DNA of 64,000 nucleotides from Henricia sp. BOLD:AAB3569. Lineage: Eukaryota > Echinodermata > Asteroidea > Spinulosida > Echinasteridae. Below the pieces are notes generated by a model, which made no database searches, was not told the origin of the DNA, and saw only the letters and a program-made list of their open reading frames with translations. The stretch covers positions 1 through 64,000 of the forward strand of contig JBBELK010000540.1 of NCBI GenBank assembly GCA_037783545.1, written 5' to 3'. This document shows, in pieces, positions 23,122 to 34,832 of the stretch (position 1 is its first letter; every line of letters begins with the position of its first letter). The position numbers were made by a program, and so were the translations under genes.

Positions 23122-23931
23122 TTAAAGGGACAAACCGGCTTCGTTGGGCTATTTTGGGCTCGAAATAGACCCATACATAATTCTGAAAGTCTGGCCGAAA
23201 TAGACTGAAGAGAACCTGAAAAAGAAATCGAGGTCACGTGATTTATCGGAACCAGATTTAGTTTTATTTCCAGCCGTATGGCCGTGTGATACACAGTGTA
23301 TTCCTGAAATTTATTACTGCAGTAGGCCTACTGCATCAAATTCAGCTCTGATTTTTTTTCAAAATATTTATGAGTATTTGACAAAGGAGACTATTTATTC
23401 AGGTTATGAAACAAAGTTAAACATAACTCTGAAAAATCGAACATAAAATTTTGACACAAAGTCCGAGGAACCGAAGCGAGTTCCACCGTGGACAGTCTAC
23501 CGGGCAATTTGACATTTAGCCCCACGGCGCACACACGGTGCCCGCCCAAAACCGGTACAGTGCCGTGGAACTACAATTGTACGTTCGTGAAGACAAACCA
23601 TGAATGTCAGCTCCTCTACGGAAAACGGAAAAACCCATTCGGTCGTCCAGGCTGTCCAGTGAAATCTTCAGCAGAAAATGAGTGATATCCAAAGCAAAAA
23701 GCTGCCAAGTGAAGAGCGAATCGTTTCCGACAAAGTCGTGAGTCTCGCGCGATAGTGAACGGCTGGTAAAGCGTATAACTCGACTATTTACCGTTTTTAT
23801 TAATTTTCAGCTTTTGTGGTTAATTACGGGACATTTTGACGATCTTTTTTTCACAAGGACCATCCAAAAAATATTGTCAAGGATGCTGTATCACTAAATG
23901 ATGTAAACAGTAGGCCGGTGTGTACCTTTAA
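23122..23931 (+). mobile_element. TTAA-flanked 810-bp non-autonomous element, family F (copy 1)
   Basis: TTAAAGGGACAAACCGGC at the left and GCCGGTGTGTACCTTTAA at the right, with TTAA at both edges. A second copy lies in opposite orientation at 41247-42074. They share CTCGAAATAGACCCATACAT, CAGCCGTAT and ACACGGTGCCCGCCC-like blocks, plus the terminal CACTAAATGATGTAAACAGT. No long ORF, so the element is non-autonomous. Confidence 0.85.
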
Positions 23932-23936
23932 AACAT

Positions 23937-24240
23937 TTAACGGAGCGAGTCTAGATCACATTTTGACCCACCTATTTTTTTCCACGGGTGTTAAGATTTT
24001 GATACCATATGTATTTTTCTCATTACCATTCTGAAATTCCGCGTTTTCAATCCGTATATTGGTCGAAAAACCACCAATGTTTTGTAAACTAATTTATCTG
24101 GTTCCATAAAGCAGTGCAGTAATTATACCTAACCTTTTTACATCTAGGCGATATCCAAATTGGAGATTGCAAATTTCCCGTTTTCTTCCCATGGGGAGGT
24201 GATTGTTGGGTTAAAACAAAATCCATTTTGAAATGATTAT
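23937..24240 (+). mobile_element. GAGCGTGACC-family MITE, diverged copy
   Basis: Starts TTAACGGAGCGAGTCTAGATC and matches the interior of 13092-13454 (CACATTTTGAC, TTTTTCTCATTACCATTCTG, GTTAAAACAAAATCCATTTTG). The right TIR is lost or diverged. It abuts the right end of the family F element. Confidence 0.7.
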
Positions 24241-24287
24241 TAAAATAACAATTTTTGTTCGTCAATTTTATTTAGTTGTAACAAAAT

Positions 24288-24456
24288 CAGTCACACTGGA
24301 GGTACGGTAGAGCACGGTACAGCACGGTTGAAGATCGGCGTCTACCGTGCTCTACCGCAGAGGTAACCGTATCGGTACCGTGGGCTACCGCGCTCTACCG
24401 TGCTCTACCGTGCTCTACCGTACGCCACCGTGCACGTACCGTGTTCTATGTGACTG
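24288..24456. mobile_element. TIR element built from CTACCGTGC repeats
   Basis: CAGTCACA at 24288 pairs with TGTGACTG ending at 24456. The interior is an array of GGTACGGTAGAGCACGGTAC-type units on the left and inverted CTACCGTGCTCTACCGTGCT units on the right, with GTACCGTG variants. No ORF. The repeat array may be internal minisatellite expansion of a small DNA transposon. Confidence 0.7.
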
Positions 24457-24927
24457 TCGCTTTACTTTGTATGACCACCACGGGCATTCACACATTCCAT
24501 ACAACGATTAGGCATAGATCGGATGAGTCTAATGTAACGTTGAAGAAGATCTGCCCATCCCTCAACAAGAGCTGTTTGAGGTCAATGACTGTCCTAGAGG
24601 CTGGTGACAAGGCTGGCTCACACACGTCTCCCAAGCATATCCAAACAATGTTGTATGGGATTCAGATCCCGTGACCTAGCTGGCCAGTCCATAACCTCCA
24701 TGTCCTTATCCTCCTGGAAGTTCATCGATACACGAGCAGTGTGGGGATGGGCATTATCCTGCATCAAATTGAACTCTTCTCCTACTGCAGCAGTAAAAAT
24801 GTCGTATGATTAAGGATTTCATCACGATATCTCGGTCTAGTTATGGCGTCTTAGCGAATAATGTACAGGAACTGTATGCCTAAACAGATGTCATCCAAAC
24901 CATCACCGAACAACCACCATATATAGT

Positions 24928-25539
24928 GATGTCCCCTAACTTGGCGCACTTCGACAACTCACTGGAAATCCGCTCGCTTTGTAGCAAAACCCCCTAGCAG
25001 ATTTAGTTGAAACTTACACACCGTGCAGTAGAATTCATATAGGCTCCAAGAAAAAGTAATACTTCAATATATTGACTCATCAACAAGTATAAAATAACAC
25101 AAACAATCAGGACAAAACGACGAACACTTTTTCCCGAAATCGCCCGGACTGTTCCCTATCGTGGCGCACTCGACGCTGATTGGCTGAAATGTTGAGAACC
25201 ATGCTACGGTGGCCCATAAAGACCACTAGCACGCACATACGTGACACAGTACACAATGCCAGTATATATGCCTGGTTTAATTTACGTGAAATGCCTATTA
25301 GAGGCTTCCGTGTATGGTGTCATGTCAACCTGAAGCGAACGGCGATGCCTTCACATTCCGGTGAATTTCTAGTAAATTAATGATTCGTTTCCGTATTTTA
25401 GTTTTGGAATTTATGAAGGTAGCCTACTTGAGAACTTTATTTCCTTTTAATGCCAAGTGCAACAGATTGTTTATTGCATCAAGAGAGAACGGAAAGTTAA
25501 GTGCGTCACGTTAGGGGCCGCGCCACGATAGGGGACATC
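24928..25539. mobile_element. TIR element inserted in the Tc1-type transposase
   Basis: GATGTCCCCTAACTTGGCGC at the left is mirrored by GCGCCACGATAGGGGACATC at the right, 17 of 20 matching. It separates transposase residues around AYII from the following GGCSVMVW. An internal TTCCCTATCGTGGCGCAC repeat occurs at about 25152-25169. About 612 bp, with no recognised ORF. Target duplication not resolved. Confidence 0.75.
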
Positions 25540-25949
25540 AACAATAATATAAGCATCAGCTTGAAAACTTTGGACCACATTATGCTGCAAATCGTTCTCC
25601 TTGGTGTCTCTATACACCCTCGTACAACCATCATTGTGTGATACAGTGAGCCGACTCTCATCTCAGAACAACACAGTTGCCCAGTCAGCGATCTGCCAAT
25701 TTTGATGTTTTTTGCTGAAATCCAGCCCGACTCTACGATGGTGTGCTGTCAATATGACACATGTGACAGGTCTTCGGGCTCTCGTACGTTGTTCACGGAG
25801 CCTGTTCCTCACTGCTTGGTCACAATTCGTGTCCCAGTGACATGTCGAAGTTCACTTTGCAGATTTCTGGCAGTGTTAAAGCTCTGTCGGAGAGCAGATT
25901 CACCAAATAGCGGTCTCCGCTGGCCGTAGTACAGCGTTGGCTGCCTTGA

Positions 25950-27048
25950 CCTATAAGTGAATTACCAGGTGAAATTTCAATTAATAATATTAACATAGAT
26001 AAAACGGACTGTATTAAGTTTCTTGGGTTAGTGATTGATTCTAGGTTAACCTGGAACAATCATGTTGATTATTTATGTACAATTATTAGTAGGAATATTG
26101 GTGTGATTTATAAAATTAGAGATTTTGTTCCATCATATATCCTATTTTCCCTATATAATACCTTAGTGGTGTCGTATATAAATTATGGAATACTTGCTTG
26201 GGGTAATTCTGCATCCAGTAACATTAATAGGTTGTTTCGTCTACAGAAACTTGCATTACGTACAATTAATTTTTCTGAATTTAATTCTCATACTGATCCA
26301 TTATTTTACCAACATAAAACATTGAAAATTAAGGATATTTATTATCATCATCTTGGGTCCCTTATGTATCAGTCTATTTTAAAAACATTACCTTCTTCCA
26401 TCAATTCAATGTTCATTCGGAATTTTAATGTACATAATTATCCTACCCGACAGGCTCTTCACTTCCATCTTCCGTGGACTCGTACCTCATTTGCACATAC
26501 AAATTTGAGATATGAGGGGCCCAAGTTATGGAACTCACTTAGTGATTTATTGAAAAAATGTACAAACCTTGCAATATTTAAGCGCACTTATAAATCCACT
26601 TTACTTTCTAATTATCATTAATTTATAATACATGTATTACTGGTACTTATCTCAAGATTCCCATGCTGGTTTTAGGCATAAGTTTTGTTTGTTCTTGTAT
26701 TGTGTAGTAAATTAAGGTATTGCAACTTATTTATTTGTATGGAGAGCCAAAGTGTAATGTCAACAGTGGTATAAGTGGATCTTTATCCCTTCAATAGTAC
26801 ATGTATGTATGTATAGTAAACACTTTTACAAGTTTGGTGTGGAGCCACTGTCACATGTATAGAGCGATGTATAGTTATGACGTATTAACTTTGGTTCCCC
26901 ATTAGGGACCCATAATTAACAAGCTAGACTTCTTTGGGTTCCTCTGCACTTTCACTTTTCCTTTATAATGAGCGAATGCAATGTTCTGACTGGTTATTTA
27001 TTTTGTGAAAAGTGTGGAAATAAAACGAATTGAATTGAATTGAATTGA
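25950..27048 (+). mobile_element. 5'-truncated non-LTR retrotransposon (LINE) 3' end
   Basis: An open frame to 26623 begins within the reverse transcriptase region (KFLGLVIDSRLTWNNHVD) and continues through LYNTLVVSYINYGILAWGN to a C-terminal RYEGPKLWNSL block, both typical of jockey/CR1-like LINE polymerase C-termini. About 400 bp of 3' UTR follows, ending in ATAAAACGAATTGAATTGAA, a short (TTGAA)n tail. The 5' portion, including the palm catalytic motif, is absent. It sits inside the Tc1-type pseudogene, whose coding sequence resumes on both sides. Confidence 0.9.
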
Positions 27049-27195
27049 CCTTATCTTCTGGTATATCCCTGTCTCCTGATAGCATCTCCCCGAACGTCCA
27101 ACCACGACACAGCAAACCTCCGGGCGACCTCTCTCTGAGTGAAACCATTCTCCAATAGCTGAAATGCTTTGACTATTTCGGTTAACTCAAAAACC

Positions 27196-30100
27196 GTCTA
27201 ACCCATCACACAGCCTCCCCCCTCCCCCAAAAAAACCACACACACACCAAAAGTAGACATAGACGCTGGAACAACTGCAAAAGCTTTCCCATTTTGTTTT
27301 GGTGAAGAAAACTGCAATGTCCAGAATTTGATTTTATCGGCTTCTTGTAGGATATTGAAAAACGTACATGCACTCTAACATTCCTTTATCTTGAATTGTT
27401 TTGTATGAATGATCTCGAACTCACTAAAACTACTTGGGGAGTGTTCAGCCAAATAGAAATGTAGCTAAAATCCATTTGAGTAAACAAAATAATAACTCGC
27501 TCCATTAATTGTTTGGAGTGGTGTGTTTATTAGGCCTAATGCGCGTAGACATTGTGCTTTCATTTCGTAGGTGTATGCACAACTTTTGAAGATGCATCAA
27601 ATTGTCAATTATTTCCCATGGTGAATGCAGTGTTGGAAATCCGATGGGAATTTCGAGATTTGAAAGATCGATCCATAAGTGACAACCCGCGAAATCAGAT
27701 CTTTAATGAAATATCAATAGTTGTTCCTTGTAAATTTGGAATCCGCAGAGCTGAGTGATAATGGTCCTCATTTATCCTAGCCAGAAATGATCCCTAACTA
27801 CCGGCGTTTGATGGGCGGAAGTTTTGCTTAGCGACTAGGCACGATAATCGAAGTCGCGGTTCTCGCGAGGCCGTCGTTTGGTTTCATCCGATGCCGGCGA
27901 CTTCTCGCTATTCCACCCTGAACGTGTGCCCCAAACCTGGTCAAACTCACGTTCTTTTTTCCTCCTCCACGGAATTTCTTTTAAGTGCCAGAGATTTTTT
28001 TTTCTTCTCCCAACTCGCTTTGTCAACTCGCCTTTCGCATCGGTCACCCGCGCGGTGATGCCCGCGTGACATGAGCTAGGGCCTCCTTTGTTGATAGGGT
28101 GTATAGAAAACGATTTCCTCCATGCATTTATGATCCGATCAATATTTTTTCTTCTTGCTAACCAAGCAAGCAGAATCTGTCGGTGTGTCGGCCAGCGCCA
28201 GACTGCCCGCGGCCATCCCTTCTAACTAAATTACCGCATATCCGATACCATCCTCCTTTTTCTTCAGCGGCGAACTCAACGCGCTCTCCACCGAAAACAA
28301 TGCGGCCAGTTTAAATCACGGGCTCGCCAATAAAACTTGGAGGTTTAATGAATATCGAGCGGTGTCGGTGTGAATTCAGTGTAAACCAAGTCGCGCCGCG
28401 GCATCTTACTACATGTGTGCTTTCAAGGGAAAAAAATATGATGCAGTTAGTTGTTGTCGGCCATGTGAAATGACACGCACACTTCGGTTTGCTTGCCATA
28501 ATTCCAGTTGGCAAAAGGGTTGATACCCTTACTTGGCGAAACCCTCTAAAATGGAGTCTTCGTGGTCAGTGATACTCCGGACTGCGTGGGAACAAAGACT
28601 TTATTTGTCATTCAAACAACCCGTGCAGTGACTCATCCTATCACCGTGAACTTGCAGAAACAGACACCATGACAACAACCAAAATAATCAACGTTTTGTC
28701 TACTAGAATGGCAAAAGAAGCAAAATGTGTCAAAACTACATATTTCTGTAAGATTGAAATGGTAACTCTGATAAGCCCCGTCAACGGCAGTCAACAACTT
28801 GTATTGTTAAAATTAGCAAGTTATTAATAACGGCAAGGCTACATATATTACACTCCAAGTAGGCTATGGTCTGCCTCTTTTATGGTTGGGACGTTCGCAA
28901 CAAAACGTTGGGCTTGTCCAACCAAACTATAGGCAATAATTCATGCGCCATCGTTTTGTTGAAAAACATCCCAAGTTGGAACAGGTGTCATCAGATACAT
29001 TTTGTTTAACATACCACGATTATTGAGAACGGTATTGTGATCATTTGAAATCAAATGAATAGGTGAAGCATTGCAAAGCCTCATTCATGAAGCCGTCGCT
29101 ATTTCTTTATAAAAGAACTACAACTACAACGATGAGCAAAACAGCATTCATCATGCATTATGTGTGGGCACACTATCCAGAAATTCTCACCTGAATTCAA
29201 TAATACAGAGCAATAATATGTTGACACGTTTCATGTTTTATCGTGTTTTATCTCCGCACTGTCTATTAATAACTACAACTGAGGGTGATTTTGCTTTCTA
29301 ATTTGCTATTGCAGAAGAGATCGATTGGAGAATGTATTGTGGAAATTATGCATTGTGTGATTTCTAATCGAAACCATATGCTCTATGGCGACACCGAATG
29401 TGATTACTGGCTTTTGTATACTCTCAAAATCATTCCATTTTTATATATTTACTTTTGCCGAGCAAGGAACGCCTTGGCGAAAAGGAAAGGCCTCAATGTT
29501 GTTATTAACTTATAGTTGGAATATGATTGAATACACACGCGGGACAATTCACCTTTCCCCATTCATTTAGCTTCTTCTGACCCGTTGCATTTTCACCTGT
29601 ACTTTTGGCTCTGCTCTGAGCAAACAATTTCTAGGTGCTAATGAACTGATCCAACATCGAATTTCAACTACATTGAAGGTAGATCGATAGTTGCACTGAG
29701 GAAAATGGGAAACTCAATCAAAGAGGATCCGCTAGCAGCATCGTGTGCACCGGGTATACAGCCCATGCAGGTAGTGCACCACGTTCCGGCTTGATATGCT
29801 GTGCAGGCTGACACCGGCCGCCGCCGTACCGGTACGGGAGCCAGGTTACAGAGAGACGGTTACTGTCAGGGAATTTTGACAGAATGACACTCAGGGGTTG
29901 AACTTGTGGCGAAGGGTGGGAGAGGTAATGAATAAATGACCAGGCAAGACCCACTGGCCCAAATGCAGCTCAATCACCATAGCTACCGGCTACAAAACCA
30001 CGCTTCATCAACGTACACGGTTTAATATCGACACCAGCATACAGAAAAACAATAAGTGTTACAAGTTTCTTTCGGAGGCAGGTGAGAAAATCCAATAGCG

Positions 30101-30687
30101 ATCGACATCAATATGCCAGTCAGTTCGCTATGTTGGTGCCTGGGGCACTGGTACCCTCCCTCAACCATGCATCACCACTACCGGCCACCCCTAATTTGGG
30201 GCCAAACTCAAATAACACCTTAGATAATGTCGAATAACCCCGAGCAGCAAAGCTATACTCAGCGAGCGTCATGGACGTGTAGCCCATGGCATAAAGCGAA
30301 TTTCATTTGGGTTGGGATTCCGGAGACATTTCGTCCGTATAGTTAAGTTGCAATCGACGCAAGGTGCGGGTTGCAGTCAGGGACGTTTTACCCTGCCTCT
30401 CACACGCTTATAAAATAATAACTACATACTTTTTTCTGCCATAAACGCTGCAAGACGCGGAATGTATGGGACATAACAACCACAAAACCCTCAGCAAACT
30501 TTTATCTAGTCTGGTTTTTAAAGACCATTTAGCCTAGTACATTCGGACAGTAAACACTCTGATGTCGTTACAGTTTATGATGTTGGCGAAAACAGCAATA
30601 ACCCAACAACTACATGTATAAATATAATAAATAAATCTTTCTCAACCGTGAACTACGATATGTTAAACGTAATACGATACGTATACA
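27196..30687. other. Intergenic, mostly unique sequence
   Basis: About 3.5 kb without a supported gene. GC-richer blocks at about 27830-28080, 28190-28420 and 29730-30420 lack repeat ends. Overlapping short ORFs on both strands have no domains. These blocks are candidate conserved non-coding DNA by composition and uniqueness only. Confidence 0.35.
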
Positions 30688-30933
30688 CAGTTGTAGTCAG
30701 AAGTTTACATACAACTGTGTTAAAACTGGTGTGCTTAAACTTGCTTTGTCACCATTTTTGTAACAGTCTTTACTGTTTTTTTTTGTAACAGTCGTGATTT
30801 TGTGGAATTCCTCACGTGCTTGCAGTACTTAAAACATAGCTTGCACACCTTGCAATGGTTCGGGTAGTCCTGTTTACCATTTTGGGTGATGATGGTAGTG
30901 GTGTACATTTATGTAAGCTTCTGACTTCAACTG
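30688..30933. mobile_element. Tc1-type MITE with Sleeping Beauty-like ends
   Basis: CAGTTGTAGTCAGAAGTTTA at 30688 pairs with the right end TAAGCTTCTGACTTCAACTG (30914-30933), followed by TA. The interior includes GTTAAAACTGGTGTGCTTA, shared with 489-590. About 246 bp, non-coding. The ends resemble vertebrate Tc1-like TIRs of the CAGTTGAAGTCGGAAG type (known family feature), suggesting mobilisation by a Tc1-type transposase. Confidence 0.8.
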
Positions 30934-31097
30934 TATGTGGTGGTACATGATATGCTTTGTTGGACTATAGCCTACACTACACAAATATTGTCACCGTTGC
31001 AGTAACACTTGAGGATTTAAAACCGATTTTGTCTTCTTCTGTGTCACACTGAAAACTCACAAATATTCACAGCATTGCTGTATTCACAGAATTGCTC

Positions 31098-31345
31098 AAA
31101 GGAGCGTGACAAGATCACATTTTTTGACCTCCCATTTCTCCCATGGATGTTGACTGAGATTTTGATACCATATCGTTTGTCATGTTTTTCATTACCATTC
31201 TGAAATGTTGCGCTCTCATTGCGCAGCTAAAGATGTTGTAAAAAAACCCGATGTTTAGTAAACTGATTTACCGGGAGCGTAAAGTTGAATACACCGCCCA
31301 CTTTGTTTCCGCATCCACAAGTTGCGATTTAATGTGTTTGTCCAT
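31098..31345 (+). mobile_element. GAGCGTGACC-family MITE, 3'-truncated copy
   Basis: AAAGGAGCGTGACAAGATCAC at the left, then TTTTTCATTACCATTCTGAA and the downstream family sequence. The right TIR is missing. Confidence 0.65.
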
Positions 31346-31928
31346 CTGTAAGCTTCCGCACCGCGCCATTTAACTGTGGGATAGGCCTACTTACTCACAT
31401 TGAAACCTTTGATACAAAATATCTGCGTACACATATAGAATCACAATATTTCTTGAAATACTTTGGTGTTTTTTTAGCTTCAATGTGACAAAAATTCCAA
31501 CAGATTTGAACTTGAAAGACTTTCGCGTAAAGTGCAGTACGATCCCATCCCAGCCCGGGTTCAATCGCGACCTTGTGACGTCATACACGTATCACTATCC
31601 GCTACGCGTTTGAACGTCACGGATATCGAGCTCGCTATGCGTACGCACTTAACGAGTAGTGAAATCTCGGATTTCCAGTGTTTTACCTCATTTTACGTTG
31701 CGATTACGTAGCCAAGTTGAAAAGAGTATGAATTATGAATGTCTGCGAACTTTTTGTGCAGTTCAAAGCTTTGGATTAAAAATAATATTAATATCAAAGC
31801 CGTGTTGTGCCGGTAGTTGTTCCGCTGTCGGAAATAGACTCCTTTTAGCTAACACGCTGTAGTTTTGGAGTTGCGAAACCACAGAAATGCCACTAACGGT
31901 TGCGGATAGCTAAACGTATGCGAACGCG

Positions 31929-32101
31929 TATATGGGTCTTTCTATAAATTAGGGGTCCAATGTTGGTGTGCCCCGTTACATTTTACATCTTGTTTTTTGT
32001 AAATTCAGGACACATTCTTTAAATACTTTCCATCTCAAAAAGTGAGTACATAAAGTACAATTCATACAAATTGACCCCTAATTTTTAGAAAGACCCATAT
32101 A
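31929..32101. mobile_element. Short foldback MITE (TATATGGGTCTTTCTA ends)
   Basis: A 173-bp unit. TATATGGGTCTTTCTATAAA then TTAGGGGTC is mirrored at 32070-32101 (GACCCCTAATTTTTAGAAAG then ACCCATATA). It shares the AAATTAGGGGTCCAA block with the element at 919-1373. Confidence 0.85.
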
Positions 32102-32861
32102 CCCGTCGGCTTGCGAAACCTCGCTAAAATGTCATCACTCTACCGATTACATGTAGAACTGGTCTATATAGCGTCGCGTGGTGGCGCTATAGGCCCTACA
32201 ATGAACTCGGATCTGGGTACCAGCAGCTCAGTCAAGTTTAGTACAGAAACTGATGTATTACAGAGAGTACCAGTCTCTCCAGGCCGGACGTCGTGTCTAT
32301 TGAGTCCTGGTTTTTAAAAACAATTGTCACACCAGTCTTTAGTTTTTCTTTGAAAATACTGATCCTGTGCGTGTGGATATTTGCATGAAGATTTCAATGT
32401 GAGTAATTATGCTACAGTTATATTGGCGCGATGCAAAATCTTGTGAATTGAAAAATACAATCCGACCTCCAATTCTGATGTGGAAGCGAAACGCCATATC
32501 GCTCGGTCGTGTTATTGTTTACGGATCAAGTCGTTAACTTATCTCAAATTAGTTTGTCCATATGTACGGTTGACCCTGCTGTGCAGGACATGTAGATATC
32601 TTAGACTTACCACAGTCTCCGCATATCGGCCTGTGAATGGAATTCGACACAAGACAAATTCACAGGTCCCAAGCCGATGTAAGGATGACGCAATCTGATG
32701 CAATTATAATTGATGATGATGCAATCAGTGCATTCAGAAAAAATACTTTTCGCAAAGGTGGTCTTACATTTTTGGCCACGACTTTATTACATGTATCACG
32801 GACTTTATTAAAAGAACTGTAATTACATGACATTCTGAGGTCTTTTTGTTTTGTACGGTAC

Positions 32862-33100
32862 AAGCGTAGAAGGGACATGAATAAAACAATTAAGTCATAG
32901 TTATGACTTAGCACAAGTCATAATTATGACTTATAAGTCATATATATGACTTATCGTAAGTCATAATTATGACATAGACCTATATGCCATAAATAAGACT
33001 TATGGTAAGTCATAATTATGACTTACCATATGTCATTATGACTTGCCATAAATCATATTTATGACTTAATTTATTTTTTATTCATGTCCCTTTTACGCTT
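32862..33100. mobile_element. MITE with internal AAGTCATAATTATGACTT array
   Basis: The TIRs AAGCGTAGAAGGGACATGAA and TTCATGTCCCTTTTACGCTT enclose about ten tandem or alternating copies of the self-complementary unit AAGTCATAATTATGACTT with variants. The array is strongly palindromic at several scales. Similar AAGTCATAAA units flank the right arm of the element at 60370-60682. Confidence 0.75.
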
Positions 33101-33506
33101 CGGTATTTTGCTTGTTTGCAATTGTTTTAAACCATGGTTTCCTTTATCTGTGTTACAAGATGCTGAACAAATTTTAGTTTCATATTGCTCGTAACTTCGA
33201 TTATTTTAAATCATTGTGTTGTCGTCTACGTACAGTGTTTATTTCGTAACCCTTGTGGTTTGTTTGGCTTGTTTGTTAGCGAATTGACATGCGTGGCAAT
33301 CTCGCACTTTCAAAACACCCCGTTTTATTTGTGACTTGTGCACCAAATAGACTCTTGGGCCTTTACGGATGTTATAATGCGACAAACAACTTCAGCTTTT
33401 GAAATTTAACCTATACTTTAAAAACTAGCCTGCCAAAATTTAACCTATACACGAATGCAACGATGTTTCAGAGAACCTTTCAAATCCATGCATATTTTTT
33501 TTTGTG

Positions 33507-33665
33507 TTAAAGATCCAATACATCATTTGCAGTAATCCAACATTTTACTTCGCGAGTTGAAAAGAAAAACCCGACTAAAACTGCTGATAGCAGTGGTAAC
33601 AAACACCACATGATTTTTCCCGTGTAAAATGGTACCTTTGTGGCATGCAGAAATTGTCTACCAAA
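33507..33665. repeat. Dispersed repeat family D copy
   Basis: Contains ACATCATTTGCAGTAATCC, AAAAACCCGACTAAAACTGC and GGTAACAAACACCACATGAT, collinear with 21137-21260 and inverted relative to 43840-43960. Confidence 0.65.
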
Positions 33666-33711
33666 GGCGCTTTTTTTATACCATTCATTCGTTGTAAATT
33701 TATAAACCACC

Positions 33712-33965
33712 TTAAAGGAAGGGACAGCACTTGCAAAGGGTTGCCTAACTCTGTACGCTTTATGTATAAGTCGCCATCTTTTGCAGTTCGGCGCTCGGAC
33801 TTGAGAGGGCGTGAGTCAGGTCACAACAGATTTTACACACGTTTACGTCGTGTGGGAGTCGGGAAACAAGGCAACAATCTTGACGTCATCCATGCAATCA
33901 TTGAATGATTGACGTCATCATCCCTTTCAAAATTTCAAATATGGCGCAGCACATAGTTGCATTAG
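33712..33965 (+). repeat. Dispersed element family G (copy 1)
   Basis: TTAAAGGAAGGGACAGCACT at the left, then GCAAAGGGTTGCCTAAC, AAGTCGCCATCTT, GGACTTGAGAGGGCGTGAGT and GACGTCATC with a short palindrome of CATGCAATCATTGAATGATTG type. Nearly the whole unit recurs inverted at 48126-48357. It has a TTAA-type left edge. The other end stops after GGCGCAGCACATAG. Confidence 0.7.
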
Positions 33966-34832
33966 TTGCAGAGTTTATCATCAAAATTAATTGGGTTGCC
34001 GACGTTGAAAACAAGATTCCCTGATTCTCGTGAATGTTTATGCACCGGGCAATAAATCAGTAATATCTTATGATTAAATTCGTCGATAACTTCAAACAAA
34101 TGTTGTCCCATCCCTTAAGCTCTTAATTTTCTACAGGAAGGCCCTATTTTGGACAGAATAACACCATTGCTATCAACATTTTGAGAGAGGCTTTCACGTC
34201 AAGTCATGAAGTAAATTTGTTTGAGTCAATGCAAATAAGGCAACGGGGCTTTATTATAAATCCTTCATCCCGCCTGTTATTTATTTAAATGGATCATTTT
34301 ACAAGCAATATAGCTGGAAATAAATTCCTCCGGCGATTCCGCATTTCACTAGAGAATTTTAAAAGAGTGAGATAAATAGCCTGTACATCGATACAAGCCA
34401 CCTCTTCTTGTATTTTGGTATTCTGTCAATTTATATGATAATGCGGCAATATTGAAATAGGATAAGACAGTGCGTTCATCTTGGCATTCCGTTTCTGAGA
34501 ACAAAATTTGAGCCAAGGCAAATTATCAGGTGCTGAGCTGTAATTTCGGTACACTCATTTTATAATAAGCGATTTGTTTTAATGTGCAGCACTCGCAGTT
34601 ATACATTTTCAAAACCAGGATTATACTTTTAAGGTAGAACATTACACATTATTGGTAAACTGTTAAAAGGGGGGTTATTTGCACTCGTGATTAGAAGCCC
34701 GTGTTGATCAAACTGCCCTGTACAAAACTCAGCCATAGGTACAATAATACTTGCATGGTAAATCCATGCATGGTTTTTGTCTTTTGCAGAAGACTTGTTT
34801 TTTTTAGACAACCACCTTCAGTTGTTAATTTC
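33966..34832. other. Intergenic, nothing recognised
   Basis: AT-rich non-coding sequence without definable repeat ends or coding signal. Confidence 0.45.

Larger units (their letters stand above)
24457..27195 (-). pseudogene. Decayed Tc1/mariner-type transposase, in three pieces
   Basis: Minus-strand fragments run in order. 27195-27049 holds an N-terminal helix-turn-helix (VKAFQLLENGFTQREVARRF). 25949-25540 continues it (ARRPVTCVILTAHHRRVGL, then VLFSDESRL, a catalytic-Asp block). 24927-24457 holds GGCSVMVW, FNLMQDNAHPHTARV (second Asp), DWPARSRDLNPIQH (third acidic site) and NARGGHT. The family is a DDE cut-and-paste transposase. The reading frame is broken by several stops and by two insertions, a LINE end at 25950-27048 and a TIR element at 24928-25539. 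No functional protein is possible. Confidence 0.88.

Noticed and set aside
24300..24440. Clustered zinc-finger or nuclear-receptor site array
   Set aside because: The repeated CTACCGTGC words are enclosed by transposon TIRs, so element structure explains them more simply.
32895..33065. CRISPR-like array
   Set aside because: Units are palindromic and variable with no unique equal-length spacers, inside a MITE in an animal genome.
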